Assembly (NCBI GenBank): GCA_001803165.1
Contig: MHAZ01000019.1
Span: 124,001-188,000 of the forward strand
Length of the DNA stretch: 64,000 bases
From: Stygiobacter sp. RIFOXYC2_FULL_38_25
GTDB taxonomy: Bacteria > Bacteroidota > Ignavibacteria > Ignavibacteriales > Melioribacteraceae
Reading direction: 5' to 3'
The position numbers and the translations under genes were made by a program. The notes under the pieces are model-generated. The model did not search any database. It was not told the origin of the DNA and was given only the letters and a program-made list of their open reading frames with translations. Shown here one piece after another: positions 47,646 to 54,918 of the stretch. Within the stretch, counting starts at the first letter, position 1. Each line of letters begins with the position of its first letter.

Positions 47646-47666
47646 AAATCTCTCTTAATGCATAAC

Positions 47667-48191
47667 TTATAATTATACTGCATCGTAATAATGTTTAAGG
47701 AACATATATATGCACGGTGCTGCATATCTACGTGCCAATTGTTTCGGTTTTAGCTCATTAACCCATATTTAAAAATAAGGCGTGCATATGTATCACCATT
47801 AAGTTCTGCCGATTTTGTTTTACACAATAGCAATCAAAAAAAATCTATATGGTATTACTCCTATTCTGTAGTTTATCGGTTCCCCCTGCAGTTGTTTAGA
47901 ATGGAACCACTTGTTTCTAGTCTTAACTTAAAATATTTAGAAGTTGATGTCAAATAATATACCCCCGCTTAAGATTTACATTAAAGGAAGAAATATTATT
48001 CAATTTTATATAACTAAGTTTATTTGATTTATACGGTTTATTATAACTTCTTATATACTAAATAAATCAAATAAACTTTCTTTTATATGTAACTGCAAAC
48101 CACATCAAATAATTCTGTCAAAAAATGTTTCTGTATTTCCAGCCGAAGAAATTTTTATTACTTAATCAACAAACAACCCAAAGGAGGTTCT
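47667..48191. other. Non-coding region at the right edge of the cassette array
   Basis: There is no integrase gene and no ORF above 60 codons. The recipient half-site reads ATAAG|TTATGC on the minus strand and lacks the attC arms. Near 47700-47720 there is an inverted repeat ATATGCA...TGCATAT. The only other clear structure is the long inverted repeat at 48016-48078. An array promoter should lie here, but I could not pin one. Confidence 0.45.
48016..48078. repeat. Perfect 16-bp inverted repeat
   Basis: AAGTTTATTTGATTTA at 48016-48031 is exactly complementary to 48063-48078, with a 31-nt spacer. It lies 113 bp before the gene at 48192 and could be an operator, a hairpin or a recombination site. 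Confidence 0.7.
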
Positions 48192-48596
48192 ATGAAAAAC
48201 GTAAGTCTAATTACTACTCTAACAACTTTACTTACTAAAAATAACTTTCAAGTAAAGGAAGTAGAAAAGAACAAAAGTTTAATTGCAATGCGGAAAAATT
48301 ATCCAAGATTATATTTTCAAATAGTTAAAAACTGTGCTGTCGTTAGGAACATAAAAGAGCTAAACAATAATGCAATAAAGGAAACAAATCTACTATTAAC
48401 AGCAATAAATGAATTGAATAAAAGCACTTTACTTAGCAAATACTACTTGCAACCAGATAACAAGCTTTATGCAGAGGCAATAATTATAAATCCTGGTAAT
48501 GAAAAAGAATTTTCAATAATGCTTAATATTATAAAAAATGATATGAAGCAATTACTGGAAAAGTATAGACCAATGAAAAAGTATTTGGGCAGTTAG
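48192..48596 (+). CDS. Hypothetical protein (134 aa)
   Basis: A strong ribosome site (AAAGGAGGTTCT) precedes the ATG, which supports a real gene. The product is soluble and basic with no recognised motif; part of it (LYFQIVKNCAVVRN) may form strands. It converges with the GIY-YIG gene, 10 bp between stops. Function unknown. Confidence 0.6.
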   Translation: MKNVSLITTLTTLLTKNNFQVKEVEKNKSLIAMRKNYPRLYFQIVKNCAVVRNIKELNNNAIKETNLLLTAINELNKSTLLSKYYLQPDNKLYAEAIIINPGNEKEFSIMLNIIKNDMKQLLEKYRPMKKYLGS

Positions 48597-48606
48597 TGTC
48601 TAATAC

Positions 48607-49044
48607 TTATGATAGTTCTTCAATAATCTTTATAAGATTAGTGTCTTTGAATAACTTCTTTACTTTATCTCTATTGATTTTTGCACCTTGTTTGTTGGCT
48701 TCAGGTACCCTTCCGTGGATATCTCTGAACGTAAGTAACAAAGCAGATTCTAAAGCTCTCCATGTTATAACATTTGGTCTTTTACCACTTACAACAACAT
48801 AAAAATCAAGTTGATTAATGCCATGTTTATTCAACAGTAATTTTGCTTTTGCAGCTGCACTTGCCGCAATTCTACCAGCACCAGTTTTAGTTGTGCCTAT
48901 ATATGCAATCTTTGAACGACCATACGTATACTTTATACGATTATTTGCACAACCTATGTAAACTAACTTTTCTTCTTTAACAGCTACTCTTGAAATGGTA
49001 ATTGCTGGTTTTTTAGATTTTAACTTGTCTTTTAAATATGCCAT
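48607..49044 (-). CDS. GIY-YIG-like nuclease protein
   Basis: This 145-aa protein fits the GIY-YIG fold: LVYIG, then KIAYIGTTKTGAGRIAASAAAK with the conserved tyrosine, glycine and arginine, then WRALESALLLTF with the metal-binding glutamate, then GRVPEANKQG. It is small and has no DNA-binding domain attached. Such proteins occur in mobile elements, restriction modules and homing endonucleases. It converges with the 48192 gene, and the structured segment at 49096-49212 lies just upstream of it. Confidence 0.7.
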   Translation of the reverse strand: MAYLKDKLKSKKPAITISRVAVKEEKLVYIGCANNRIKYTYGRSKIAYIGTTKTGAGRIAASAAAKAKLLLNKHGINQLDFYVVVSGKRPNVITWRALESALLLTFRDIHGRVPEANKQGAKINRDKVKKLFKDTNLIKIIEELS

Positions 49045-49095
49045 AATAACTCCCTTCCATTAAACATAAAAAAAGGACGCAACTTCCGTTACATC

Positions 49096-49212
49096 CTTAC
49101 ACGAGGCACTGCCATGCCTACAGTCAAAGACATAAGAAAGCGCGTCCATTAACTGGACGCAACTCTCTTGCTTTGTTCTTGACTGTTTGAAACTTGGCAG
49201 TTTTCGTGTAAG
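49096..49212. ncRNA. Strongly structured 117-nt segment (candidate RNA)
   Basis: Nested complementary blocks fold into one long arm. CTTACACGA pairs with TCGTGTAAG (9 bp), CTGCCA with TGGCAG, ACAGTCAA with TTGACTGT (8 bp), AAAGC with GCTTT, and GCGTCCA with TGGACGC as the tip hairpin. All pairs are in correct nested order. The segment is non-coding and lies between two small genes of element 1. It could be an RNA, a DNA hairpin used in single-strand replication, or a folded recombination site. Strand is undetermined because the fold is palindromic. Confidence 0.6.
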
Positions 49213-49371
49213 AACAACGCAATAGCTGCGTTAATTATTTAGTATTTCTAAATTCTCTTATAACCTCAATAAGTTATTAGAAGCCACAAATTTCAATTCA
49301 ACCTATATAAATATCACTGTAAAATCAATCGTGTGTAATCCAAGCAACTGTAAAAAAAAATAAAATAAACA

Positions 49372-49444
49372 GTGGGCGCACTTTCTACATCTTAACAAAT
49401 AGAATAAAAAAACTAAAAGTAAGTATTTAGAAAGTTGCGCCTAC
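49372..49444. repeat. Inverted repeat before the zinc-ribbon gene
   Basis: GTGGGCGCACTTTCT (49372-49386) is nearly complementary to AGAAAGTTGCGCCTAC (49429-49444). The spacer is 42 nt and AT-rich. The arm sequence resembles the AAGTTGCGCCTACC palindrome at 29683-29697. The remaining DNA of the gap 49045-49473 shows a repeated GGACGCAACT word but no gene. Confidence 0.55.
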
Positions 49445-49473
49445 ATTATTTCAAAAACATAGGAGAAAACTAA

Positions 49474-49773
49474 ATGGCATTACTTCAATGTCCAGAATGT
49501 TATAGCAAAGTATCAAGCTTAGCTAAATCATGTCCTAAATGTGGGGCACCCTTATCTATAAACAATGATATAGAAAAAGAAATAACAACGGTTCAATTAA
49601 CCAGTAAGAAATTAAAAAAGCAGGGCTGCATTTTTCCTATTCTATTAATAGTAATTGCATTAATGATTTCTCAAAGTTCTAGGACAGGTGCACAGATTGG
49701 AGTGTTTCTAGTTTTAGCGGCAGTTATTATTTACTTTGTTACAAAAATTCAAATCTGGTGGCATCATAAGTAA
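49474..49773 (+). CDS. Zinc-ribbon membrane protein (99 aa)
   Basis: The N-terminus holds a zinc ribbon, CPECYSKVSSLAKSCPKCG (CxxC...CxxC). After a linker come two hydrophobic helices (CIFPILLIVIALMI and IGVFLVLAAVIIYFV). It is a common type of small bacterial protein without a fixed function. AGGAGAAAACTAA precedes ATG. It is the last gene of element 1. Confidence 0.75.
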   Translation: MALLQCPECYSKVSSLAKSCPKCGAPLSINNDIEKEITTVQLTSKKLKKQGCIFPILLIVIALMISQSSRTGAQIGVFLVLAAVIIYFVTKIQIWWHHK

Positions 49774-50045
49774 TAAGTAACAAAACTGAGGTTAAGCTGA
49801 GTTATCTCTAAATACATTGCATATTAGCATAAACTTCAATCAAAAATAGGCTTAAAAACGCTTGAAAACGCTTGAAAACGGGGCACTGCGGCTTTATCTA
49901 ACCTAAATCGGGGTTTATTAAGGCTTATTATTAAAAACGGCTCCTCGACTATTAAAAAGCCTTCCAAAAACGATAACCAAAACGAATACTATTTTTTGAT
50001 TATCAGTAAAAAATAGTTTCAACAGCATTTTTTCTTTAAAACAAA
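49774..50045. other. Intergenic, right end of element 1
   Basis: No gene is visible. A 10-bp word ACGCTTGAAA is repeated in tandem near 49857-49879, and GGCTTATTA/TTAAAAACGG words recur. The stretch may contain integrase arm sites. Nothing stronger is visible. Confidence 0.4.
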
Positions 50046-50076
50046 AAAGGCTCAAAACAATTCGTTTTAAGCCTTT
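50046..50076 (-). terminator. Terminator of the intact tRNA-Ser gene
   Basis: The minus strand forms AAAGGCT.AAAAC...GTTTT.AGCCTTT followed by TTTTG. It is supplied by element 1 and differs in sequence from the terminators after the left relics. Confidence 0.75.
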
Positions 50077-50077
50077 A

Positions 50078-50148
50078 GCGGAGAGTCAGGGATTCGAACC
50101 CCGGAAGGACTTACATCCTTAACGGTTTTCAAGACCGCCGCATTCAAC
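50078..50148 (-). repeat. Right attachment copy of element 1
   Basis: These 71 bp are identical to 34662-34732. The copy overlaps the intact tRNA-Ser and supplies its 3' part. Confidence 0.9.
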
Positions 50149-50165
50149 CACTCTGCCAACTCTCC
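50079..50165 (-). tRNA. tRNA-Ser (anticodon TGA)
   Basis: This 87-nt gene has the 7-bp acceptor stem GGAGAGT/ACTCTCC, the D-arm TTGGCAGAGTGGTTGAA, the anticodon stem-loop GGCGGTCTTGAAAACCG with TGA at 50129-50131, a long variable arm and the T-arm GGGGTTCGAATCCC. No CCA is encoded. It is the only complete copy in the window and lies exactly at the junction of the two integrative elements. Its 3' side lies in the 71-bp repeat of element 1 and its 5' side in the 51-bp repeat of element 2. Confidence 0.95.
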
Positions 50166-50168
50166 AGT
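50118..50168 (-). repeat. Left attachment copy of element 2
   Basis: These 51 bp are identical to 56276-56326. The copy overlaps the intact tRNA-Ser and supplies its 5' part and 3 nt of leader. Confidence 0.9.
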
Positions 50169-50193
50169 CAAAAACAACTGATTTTTGAGGCGT

Positions 50194-50201
50194 CAAACAT
50201 A
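50194..50201 (-). promoter_or_regulatory. Candidate -7 element for tRNA-Ser, inside element 2
   Basis: The minus strand reads TATGTTTG, an exact match to the Bacteroidota -7 consensus TAnnTTTG, 28 nt before the tRNA 5' end. A -33 TTG is not evident. If used, the tRNA is transcribed from element-borne sequence. The rest of 50202-50421 shows no gene. Confidence 0.45.
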
Positions 50202-50421
50202 CAAAAGTTTATTTAAAAAGGGTACTTGGTAGTAACTTTTGTAGTAACTTTTTAGCCACCAAAAACAATTCAATGAACGCACTTTATAACAGAAAACCGC
50301 TTGAAGAAATTGCAAGGGGTCGAATCCTTATAAAACTTCAAACGGCTTTCTAAAATCAAACTTTGTTTTTTCGACCAATACAATTTTTTCAACTAAAAAT
50401 AATTTAGCATTTCAAAAATCA

Positions 50422-50652
50422 TTAGTCAACAGTTTCCCACAAATCCACGTCGCCACTTTCTATAATTTTTGATTCAAATACATTACCATCCTTAGAAAAT
50501 ATTGTTTGATGAATTTCTCTATGCACTACATGAACCCTTCCGTCTTTATCTTTTTGGTCAATAATATCAGTAACCATTATTAACTTACTCTCAGATAAAA
50601 CATTTTGAAGTTTTGATTCGATTACTTCAAGTCGGCTTTTTAGATTTCTCAT
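50422..50652 (-). CDS. Hypothetical small protein (76 aa)
   Basis: I do not recognise this protein. A helical N-terminus (LKSRLEVIESKLQNVL) precedes strands (KLIMVTDIID, RVHVVHREIHQTIFS). Its ATG overlaps the stop of the previous gene (TAATG), so translation is coupled. It is the last gene of the element 2 operon. Confidence 0.5.
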   Translation of the reverse strand: MRNLKSRLEVIESKLQNVLSESKLIMVTDIIDQKDKDGRVHVVHREIHQTIFSKDGNVFESKIIESGDVDLWETVD

Positions 50653-50939
50653 TATTTCGCCTCATTCAATTTCTTTTCTAATTGCTCTAACCTTTCCTCA
50701 TATTCAACAGCTTGGATATTGTTTAGGTAGTTGCTACACAAATAGGAGAGGTCTTTTGCTTTTTGGCTTTCCACTTTCCCGTCAATAAAACTTCTGATTA
50801 GTTGCGATTGAATCCTTAAAACGTCTCTAGCTCGCATCCGTTTCCTTCGTGGTAGGATAATAGAAAGGGTGGGGGTGTTTTGATTATCCTTAGTCATTTT
50901 AATTACTTGTAGCTTTTTTTCTTGTTGTTTTGCGTCCAT
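50652..50939 (-). CDS. Hypothetical small basic protein (95 aa)
   Basis: The track ORF opens at 50984, but MDAKQQEKK at 50939 is the more plausible start because the upstream residues are hydrophobic and atypical. The product is basic in the middle (LPRRKRMRARDVLRIQSQLI) and ends in a coiled-coil (VEYEERLEQLEKKLNEA). It may bind nucleic acid, but no family is recognised. Confidence 0.5.
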   Translation of the reverse strand: MDAKQQEKKLQVIKMTKDNQNTPTLSIILPRRKRMRARDVLRIQSQLIRSFIDGKVESQKAKDLSYLCSNYLNNIQAVEYEERLEQLEKKLNEAK

Positions 50940-51033
50940 TAGTATCTCGATTTTAATAAATATCACCCACAGCTTGAAAATCATCGGCTCTTAATCGTAA
51001 ACGAAAAAGAGCCGACTCCCACTAACCAACCAC

Positions 51034-51669
51034 TCAGAGGTTGTCGTAATAAAATCTGTTTTTCGCATTATTATAGAGAATGCCTTCTAGCTCTGCCCAT
51101 GTTCTTTGTTCTAATTCTTTGAACAAAAAAGATAAATGATGTAGAGCGTTCGGGATATTGTTTTCGTGAAAAGTTATAAAGTTTTTGGCTTTTCCAGTTT
51201 CGCGAATATAAATTATATCCGCTTCGTTTAAATCGTGCAAAATTTTCATTGCATCTATAAGGGTTGACAAGTTTTTCTCACGATAGTTGCTTACTGCTTC
51301 CCTCAAGTCTAACAACCTTCTTTCTTTAGCTACATTGAGTGCTTCTGTATATCGAGCATTTAAAATTGTGATTGCTTCGCGTTTCGCTTTTGTTTCCAAT
51401 TTGTGTTCTTTGATTAAATCCGAATATTCAGCTTGTAGTTTTTGGACTTTCTTCTTTTGCGTTTCAATTTCATCGGGAGAAGATTCGCCTAAATGAAATG
51501 AAACGTTTAAATTATTTAGTTTTTTTAATTCCGGGGCTAATCTATCGTTAAGCTCCGAAATTGAACTATCATGTAACAAGACTTCTTTTTCAAGACTTGA
51601 TATTTTTTCTCTGATAGAAAGAGGTTCCGAATATTTTTCGGCAGGTTTAATATGTTTTAAGTGTTCCAT
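51034..51669 (-). CDS. Coiled-coil hypothetical protein (211 aa)
   Basis: Most of residues 15-150 form a coiled coil (LEKEVLLHDSSISELNDRL, EIETQKKKVQKLQAEYSDLI). The C-terminal part (LHHLSFLFKELEQRTWAELEGILY) is helical. No signal or catalytic motif is visible. It lies 12 nt after the replication-organiser gene in the same operon. It might be an accessory replication or scaffold protein; this is inference. Confidence 0.6.
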   Translation of the reverse strand: MEHLKHIKPAEKYSEPLSIREKISSLEKEVLLHDSSISELNDRLAPELKKLNNLNVSFHLGESSPDEIETQKKKVQKLQAEYSDLIKEHKLETKAKREAITILNARYTEALNVAKERRLLDLREAVSNYREKNLSTLIDAMKILHDLNEADIIYIRETGKAKNFITFHENNIPNALHHLSFLFKELEQRTWAELEGILYNNAKNRFYYDNL

Positions 51670-51681
51670 GTTGCTACTCCT

Positions 51682-52509
51682 TTAGTTGGTTGGAAAGTGT
51701 GAATTTATTATTTGAGCAATATTATAAGCTGTCGCACGTTGGTCGAGTTTTCCGACTATATTTTTAATTCTATTGAATTGACTAACGATTGTTCGAGGAT
51801 TCATGTTTTCTTTAAGCCATTTATCGTTGATTTGTAAACAGCCCTTGAAAAATGTTCTAAAGTCAGTCATGCAACTTTCGTTACTAAAATTTCCATTCTC
51901 GCTTTTATAGTGCGCAAGAAGTTTCTCAATAAACTTTAATTCATTTTCTTTATCAATTAATGAATAGGGGTATCCTTTCACTTCAAGATGTTCTTCAATA
52001 AAAACATCAAGTAGGTTCTGGGTTAAATTTTCGGTGATGCCCGTTAGTGGATTCTTAACTTTCTTTATATTCTTTTCTTTCTTGTTTGTCCGAAAGTTGT
52101 TCGGAGTCAGTTCCGAAAGTTGTTCGGAATCCATGTCATTATATGAGAGGGAAAGCCTTGATTTTACTGAGGGATTTTGTTCCGTAGAATTTTGATATTT
52201 TGACCAATTTAAAATTGAAATTATGGTTGTTACTTTTCCGCCTGTGTAGGCAATCATTTTCCTAAGAACCAACAAATCCAGAAATTTTTTAACTGTTTTA
52301 TCGCTCCACTTCCAACGTTTCGATAAAGTTAGTTGTGAGTAACATAACTCACCTGCTATTAATTTAATCTCGATTCCGCGAATAAATACAGTCCGTTCTT
52401 TATAAGATGCCAATAATAGAAGGTCAAGCCACGCTTGCGATTTTGTGAACTTTTCCGAGAAATAAAATTCATTCTCCATTATTTGCCGATATAGTTTTAT
52501 GTAATTCAT
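51682..52509 (-). CDS. Replication-organiser-like protein (phage O/DnaD N-terminal type)
   Basis: In this 275-aa protein the first 105 residues match the winged-helix domain of phage replication organisers. YIKLYRQIMENEFYFSEKFTKSQAWLDLLLLASYK leads into ELCYSQLTLSKRWKWSDKTVKKFLDLL and ends in TTIISILNWSKYQ. The C-terminal half is polar and may contact a helicase loader. In phages this protein recruits helicase to the origin. In element 2 it points to autonomous replication after excision. It is preceded by an 84-aa gene with 1 bp between them. Confidence 0.75.
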   Translation of the reverse strand: MNYIKLYRQIMENEFYFSEKFTKSQAWLDLLLLASYKERTVFIRGIEIKLIAGELCYSQLTLSKRWKWSDKTVKKFLDLLVLRKMIAYTGGKVTTIISILNWSKYQNSTEQNPSVKSRLSLSYNDMDSEQLSELTPNNFRTNKKEKNIKKVKNPLTGITENLTQNLLDVFIEEHLEVKGYPYSLIDKENELKFIEKLLAHYKSENGNFSNESCMTDFRTFFKGCLQINDKWLKENMNPRTIVSQFNRIKNIVGKLDQRATAYNIAQIINSHFPTN

Positions 52510-52510
52510 T

Positions 52511-52765
52511 TTAACTTATCGGCTCACAGAGGGCGCTATTTATTTCAAGTAATAACTCAATGTCTGATTCGGTTTCGCATTGAGTAGCCTCATAAAGAAA
52601 ATCAGTTAATATCAACAAGTCGCATTGTACTGTTTGCGATAGTTCGATTAGTTTTTCTTTAAGCTGTGGGTTTTTTATTTGTTCAATTGCTTTTGTAATC
52701 GGTTCGGTTTTTAGTAATAAAATTCGGTTGCTTTCGTAAAGTTGCAAGAGATTACTTAAATCCAT
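52511..52765 (-). CDS. Hypothetical small acidic protein (84 aa)
   Basis: An all-helical, acidic protein (LLQLYESNRILLLKTEPIT, LLILTDFLYEATQCETESDIELLLEI). It is directly coupled to the replication-organiser gene. Family not recognised. The AGG before ATG is weak. Confidence 0.5.
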   Translation of the reverse strand: MDLSNLLQLYESNRILLLKTEPITKAIEQIKNPQLKEKLIELSQTVQCDLLILTDFLYEATQCETESDIELLLEINSALCEPIS

Positions 52766-52786
52766 ATTAACCTCATTTTGCTAATA

Positions 52787-52836
52787 ACGAGAAAACCCGT
52801 TTGATGTCGTGGCGGAAACATCAAACGGGTTCTCGT
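52787..52836. terminator. Long perfect-stem hairpin in element 2
   Basis: ACGAGAA.ACCCGTTTGATGT pairs with ACATCAAACGGGTTCTCGT (about 19 bp, one bulge), with a 10-nt loop. It lies between the coiled-coil gene (52933) and the 84-aa gene. It may end transcription from upstream genes, although the downstream T run is short. Confidence 0.6.
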
Positions 52837-52932
52837 AAAAATTTATTGTTTGTCTCGCCACGAAACTTTATCAATAATTCTCTAGCGAAATTAAAGTTGT
52901 CTCAGGATTGAAAAAATCCGAGGGGCGGATTT

Positions 52933-53430
52933 TTATTTACGTTTTTTTTGCTTTGTAGTTTTATTGGAGCTGGTTTCGCTTCTGTGGTCTAAATATTTTT
53001 TGTAAAATATTGCAAATTCATCAGAGTCAAATTTCAGTGAAAGTTTTTGAGCTGCCTTTTGTGAGTTTATAATATCCTTTAGAAATTTGGGCGGATTTCC
53101 GATTCCGCTAATCACTCGAAACAAAAGTGTTTTAAGGTCAATTTTTTCTCCTTCATTTCTATACAGTTGATTTTTTTTGCCTTCAAATTCAAATGGAGGA
53201 GAAAATCCGACGCTATCAGTTAAATTAAAAATCATTTTTTCATAATAATAATCAGTAGTGAGATTTTTATTTATTCTCAGTAATTCGCTTTTGTACCATT
53301 CAATTTCTCTTTCCAGAAATTCAATTTCTGATTGTAGTTCCTTAATGGAAAGATTCATCTCTCTTATTTGAGAATTCTGTTTAGCTAACTTTTTTAATAA
53401 TTTATTTTTTTCATTATCAACGTTTTTCAT
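52933..53430 (-). CDS. Coiled-coil hypothetical protein (165 aa)
   Basis: Residues 8-55 are a strong coiled coil (LLKKLAKQNSQIREMNLSI, ELQSEIEFLEREIEWYKSEL). The remainder has a PPKFLKDI loop and a lysine-rich tail (KTTKQKKRK). No family is recognised. It begins 22 nt after the TPR gene ends. Confidence 0.55.
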   Translation of the reverse strand: MKNVDNEKNKLLKKLAKQNSQIREMNLSIKELQSEIEFLEREIEWYKSELLRINKNLTTDYYYEKMIFNLTDSVGFSPPFEFEGKKNQLYRNEGEKIDLKTLLFRVISGIGNPPKFLKDIINSQKAAQKLSLKFDSDEFAIFYKKYLDHRSETSSNKTTKQKKRK

Positions 53431-53451
53431 TATTCCGCCACGAATAGAAAT

Positions 53452-54348
53452 TTATCTTCTCCCCTTCTTTAGAAGTTCAGCTTTGCGAAAGTATATATTT
53501 TGTTTTTCAATATTACCTAGTTTGCCGTATGCTTTGCTCAAAAGTGCATAGGGCTCAGATTGCTTAGGATTCTTATTAAGTGATTCCATGCTGTATTTGA
53601 TTGACAAATTATAATCAGTTTGAACGTAGCATACCTCCGCAATCAAATTATAAAGCATAACACTTGCAAAATCTTTTTCAATGGCAAAATCCAAAACATC
53701 TTTGGCGCGTATAGTATCCGCTATCTGTAAATAACTATATGCTAATTCATAACCGCATAGTGGATGTTCATCGTTCCTGAATTCATACTCGTAATTTTGG
53801 ATTGCTTTACCATACTGGTGCAATTTGAAATATAGACTTCCAAGTGAGGAATAAATCCTTTCATTCGGTTCTAATTCTACTGCTTTTGTGTAATATGAAA
53901 TAGCCTTATCTAAATCGTTTGTGTTTTCATATATACTACCATATCCCTCATAAATTTTGGCATCTGTTGAATCTATAAAAATAGCTTCATCAAGATATTT
54001 TTTCGCAATTTTGTAATTTTTAGTGTAAATGTTGCAATCAGCTAACTGCAAAAAAGCATCCTTAAAAAATGGTTTTCTATTAATTGCTTCAAGGAAATAT
54101 TTTTCGGCTAATTTTAATTTTTGTTTGTTATTCTCAAGAAGGTATCTACCTTGATAATGTAAGCCGAGATAGTAGGGCGCTTCTGAATTTTTGGGATACT
54201 TTTTCATTAAAGACTCTAGTATAGAGATTCCAATTTTCGCAGAGCCTCGAAATAATTCTTCTCTACCTCTTTCTAGTAATTCATCTTCAAATTGTGCAAA
54301 AATCGAATTACTTATAATAATCAACAAAAAGAATAATTTTTTTTTCAT
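53452..54348 (-). CDS. Exported TPR protein
   Basis: This 298-aa protein has a signal peptide, MKKKLFFLLIIISNSIFAQ. Seven or so TPR units follow (ESLMKKYPKNSEAPYYLGLHYQG, YYTKAVELEPNERIYSSLGSLYF). It is probably periplasmic or surface-associated. It is unusual cargo for a small replicating element and may be a fitness gene carried along. Chromosomal Ignavibacteria encode many similar proteins. Confidence 0.75.
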   Translation of the reverse strand: MKKKLFFLLIIISNSIFAQFEDELLERGREELFRGSAKIGISILESLMKKYPKNSEAPYYLGLHYQGRYLLENNKQKLKLAEKYFLEAINRKPFFKDAFLQLADCNIYTKNYKIAKKYLDEAIFIDSTDAKIYEGYGSIYENTNDLDKAISYYTKAVELEPNERIYSSLGSLYFKLHQYGKAIQNYEYEFRNDEHPLCGYELAYSYLQIADTIRAKDVLDFAIEKDFASVMLYNLIAEVCYVQTDYNLSIKYSMESLNKNPKQSEPYALLSKAYGKLGNIEKQNIYFRKAELLKKGRR

Positions 54349-54630
54349 AGAAAACTCATTTTTTTGATTAAAAGTCGTTCGATTTACTCATTCTTTTTCT
54401 TAAGAAACAATTGAATAGGATTTGTCATTTATTTATTCCCTCGCTGTGGTAATATCATAATTTGGAGAATAAAAAGCATCAATTTTATTTTCCTCACAAT
54501 TGTTAATTACTTTGATATTTTATTTCCATGTTTCACGCATTTCCACAGGAATACAGCCCTCTTTTCCTTGTGGTTGGAACTTTGTACTGGCTAAATGCAA
54601 AGTACGCTTTAAAACGCATTTAAAGACGTT

Positions 54631-54918
54631 TCAATGTTTTGGTTTCTCAAACTTCATTGCAATAGTATCGTAAACAAATCTTTGAGAAACATCGAGAATC
54701 CTCGCAAGTTCACTAATATTTTCACCATTATATTTTTTTGCTATATAAGCTCGCTTCATAGAAATTAAATGAGACTCTGAGAAATGAACAGGGGTTTTAC
54801 TAAAAATCGAATATAGTTTGATAAAGGTCTCTTTCCCGAAATCTTCCATTATGATTTTTGCATCACCTCTTAAATATTTTGCAGGTTGCTCTATTTCTTC
54901 AATCCAGTTTAGCGACAT
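54631..54918 (-). CDS. Mor-like transcription activator (95 aa)
   Basis: The C-terminal half SMKRAYIAKKYNGENISELARILDVSQRFVYDTI matches the helix-turn-helix of the Mor/MuC family of phage late-gene activators. The length (95 aa) is a little below Mu Mor. It is the likely regulator of the minus-strand operon of element 2, or of a helper phage. It overlaps the preceding 77-aa gene by 10 bp. Confidence 0.7.
   Translation of the reverse strand: MSLNWIEEIEQPAKYLRGDAKIIMEDFGKETFIKLYSIFSKTPVHFSESHLISMKRAYIAKKYNGENISELARILDVSQRFVYDTIAMKFEKPKH

Larger units (their letters stand above)
39138..47666 (-). other. Five-cassette integron array lacking an integrase (CALIN)
   Basis: Five genes, all on the minus strand, are separated by about 190-230 bp spacers that share ends. 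The 5' end reads cATAAC..GC..CTCAA. The 3' end reads CTGTTCTGGGCTGCCG.TTA.CGGCAACGCCGTTATG. These are the R''-L'' and L'-R' arms of attC sites. In all five cassettes the 5' junction GTTATG... (or GTTAGTT...) matches the complement of the R'' of its own attC over 9-12 bp, as expected for cassettes inserted by an integron integrase. No intI-like gene is present in the window. Confidence 0.88.
34662..50148. mobile_element. Integrative element 1 in tRNA-Ser (about 15.4 kb)
   Basis: The element is delimited by a perfect 71-bp direct repeat (34662-34732 and 50078-50148) made of the 3' part of tRNA-Ser(TGA). A tyrosine integrase gene lies 227 bp inside the left end. Contents: integrase, filamentous-phage-type replication initiator, a G-poor non-coding region, two related small genes, an integron cassette array, small hypothetical genes, a GIY-YIG gene and a zinc-ribbon membrane protein. 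There are no capsid, portal, conjugation or relaxase genes, so it is best seen as a mobilisable element or phage satellite. Confidence 0.85.

Noticed and set aside
49857-49879. Short tandem ACGCTTGAAA repeats as an iteron origin
   Set aside because: Only two full copies are present, too few for an iteron set; at most they are integrase arm sites.
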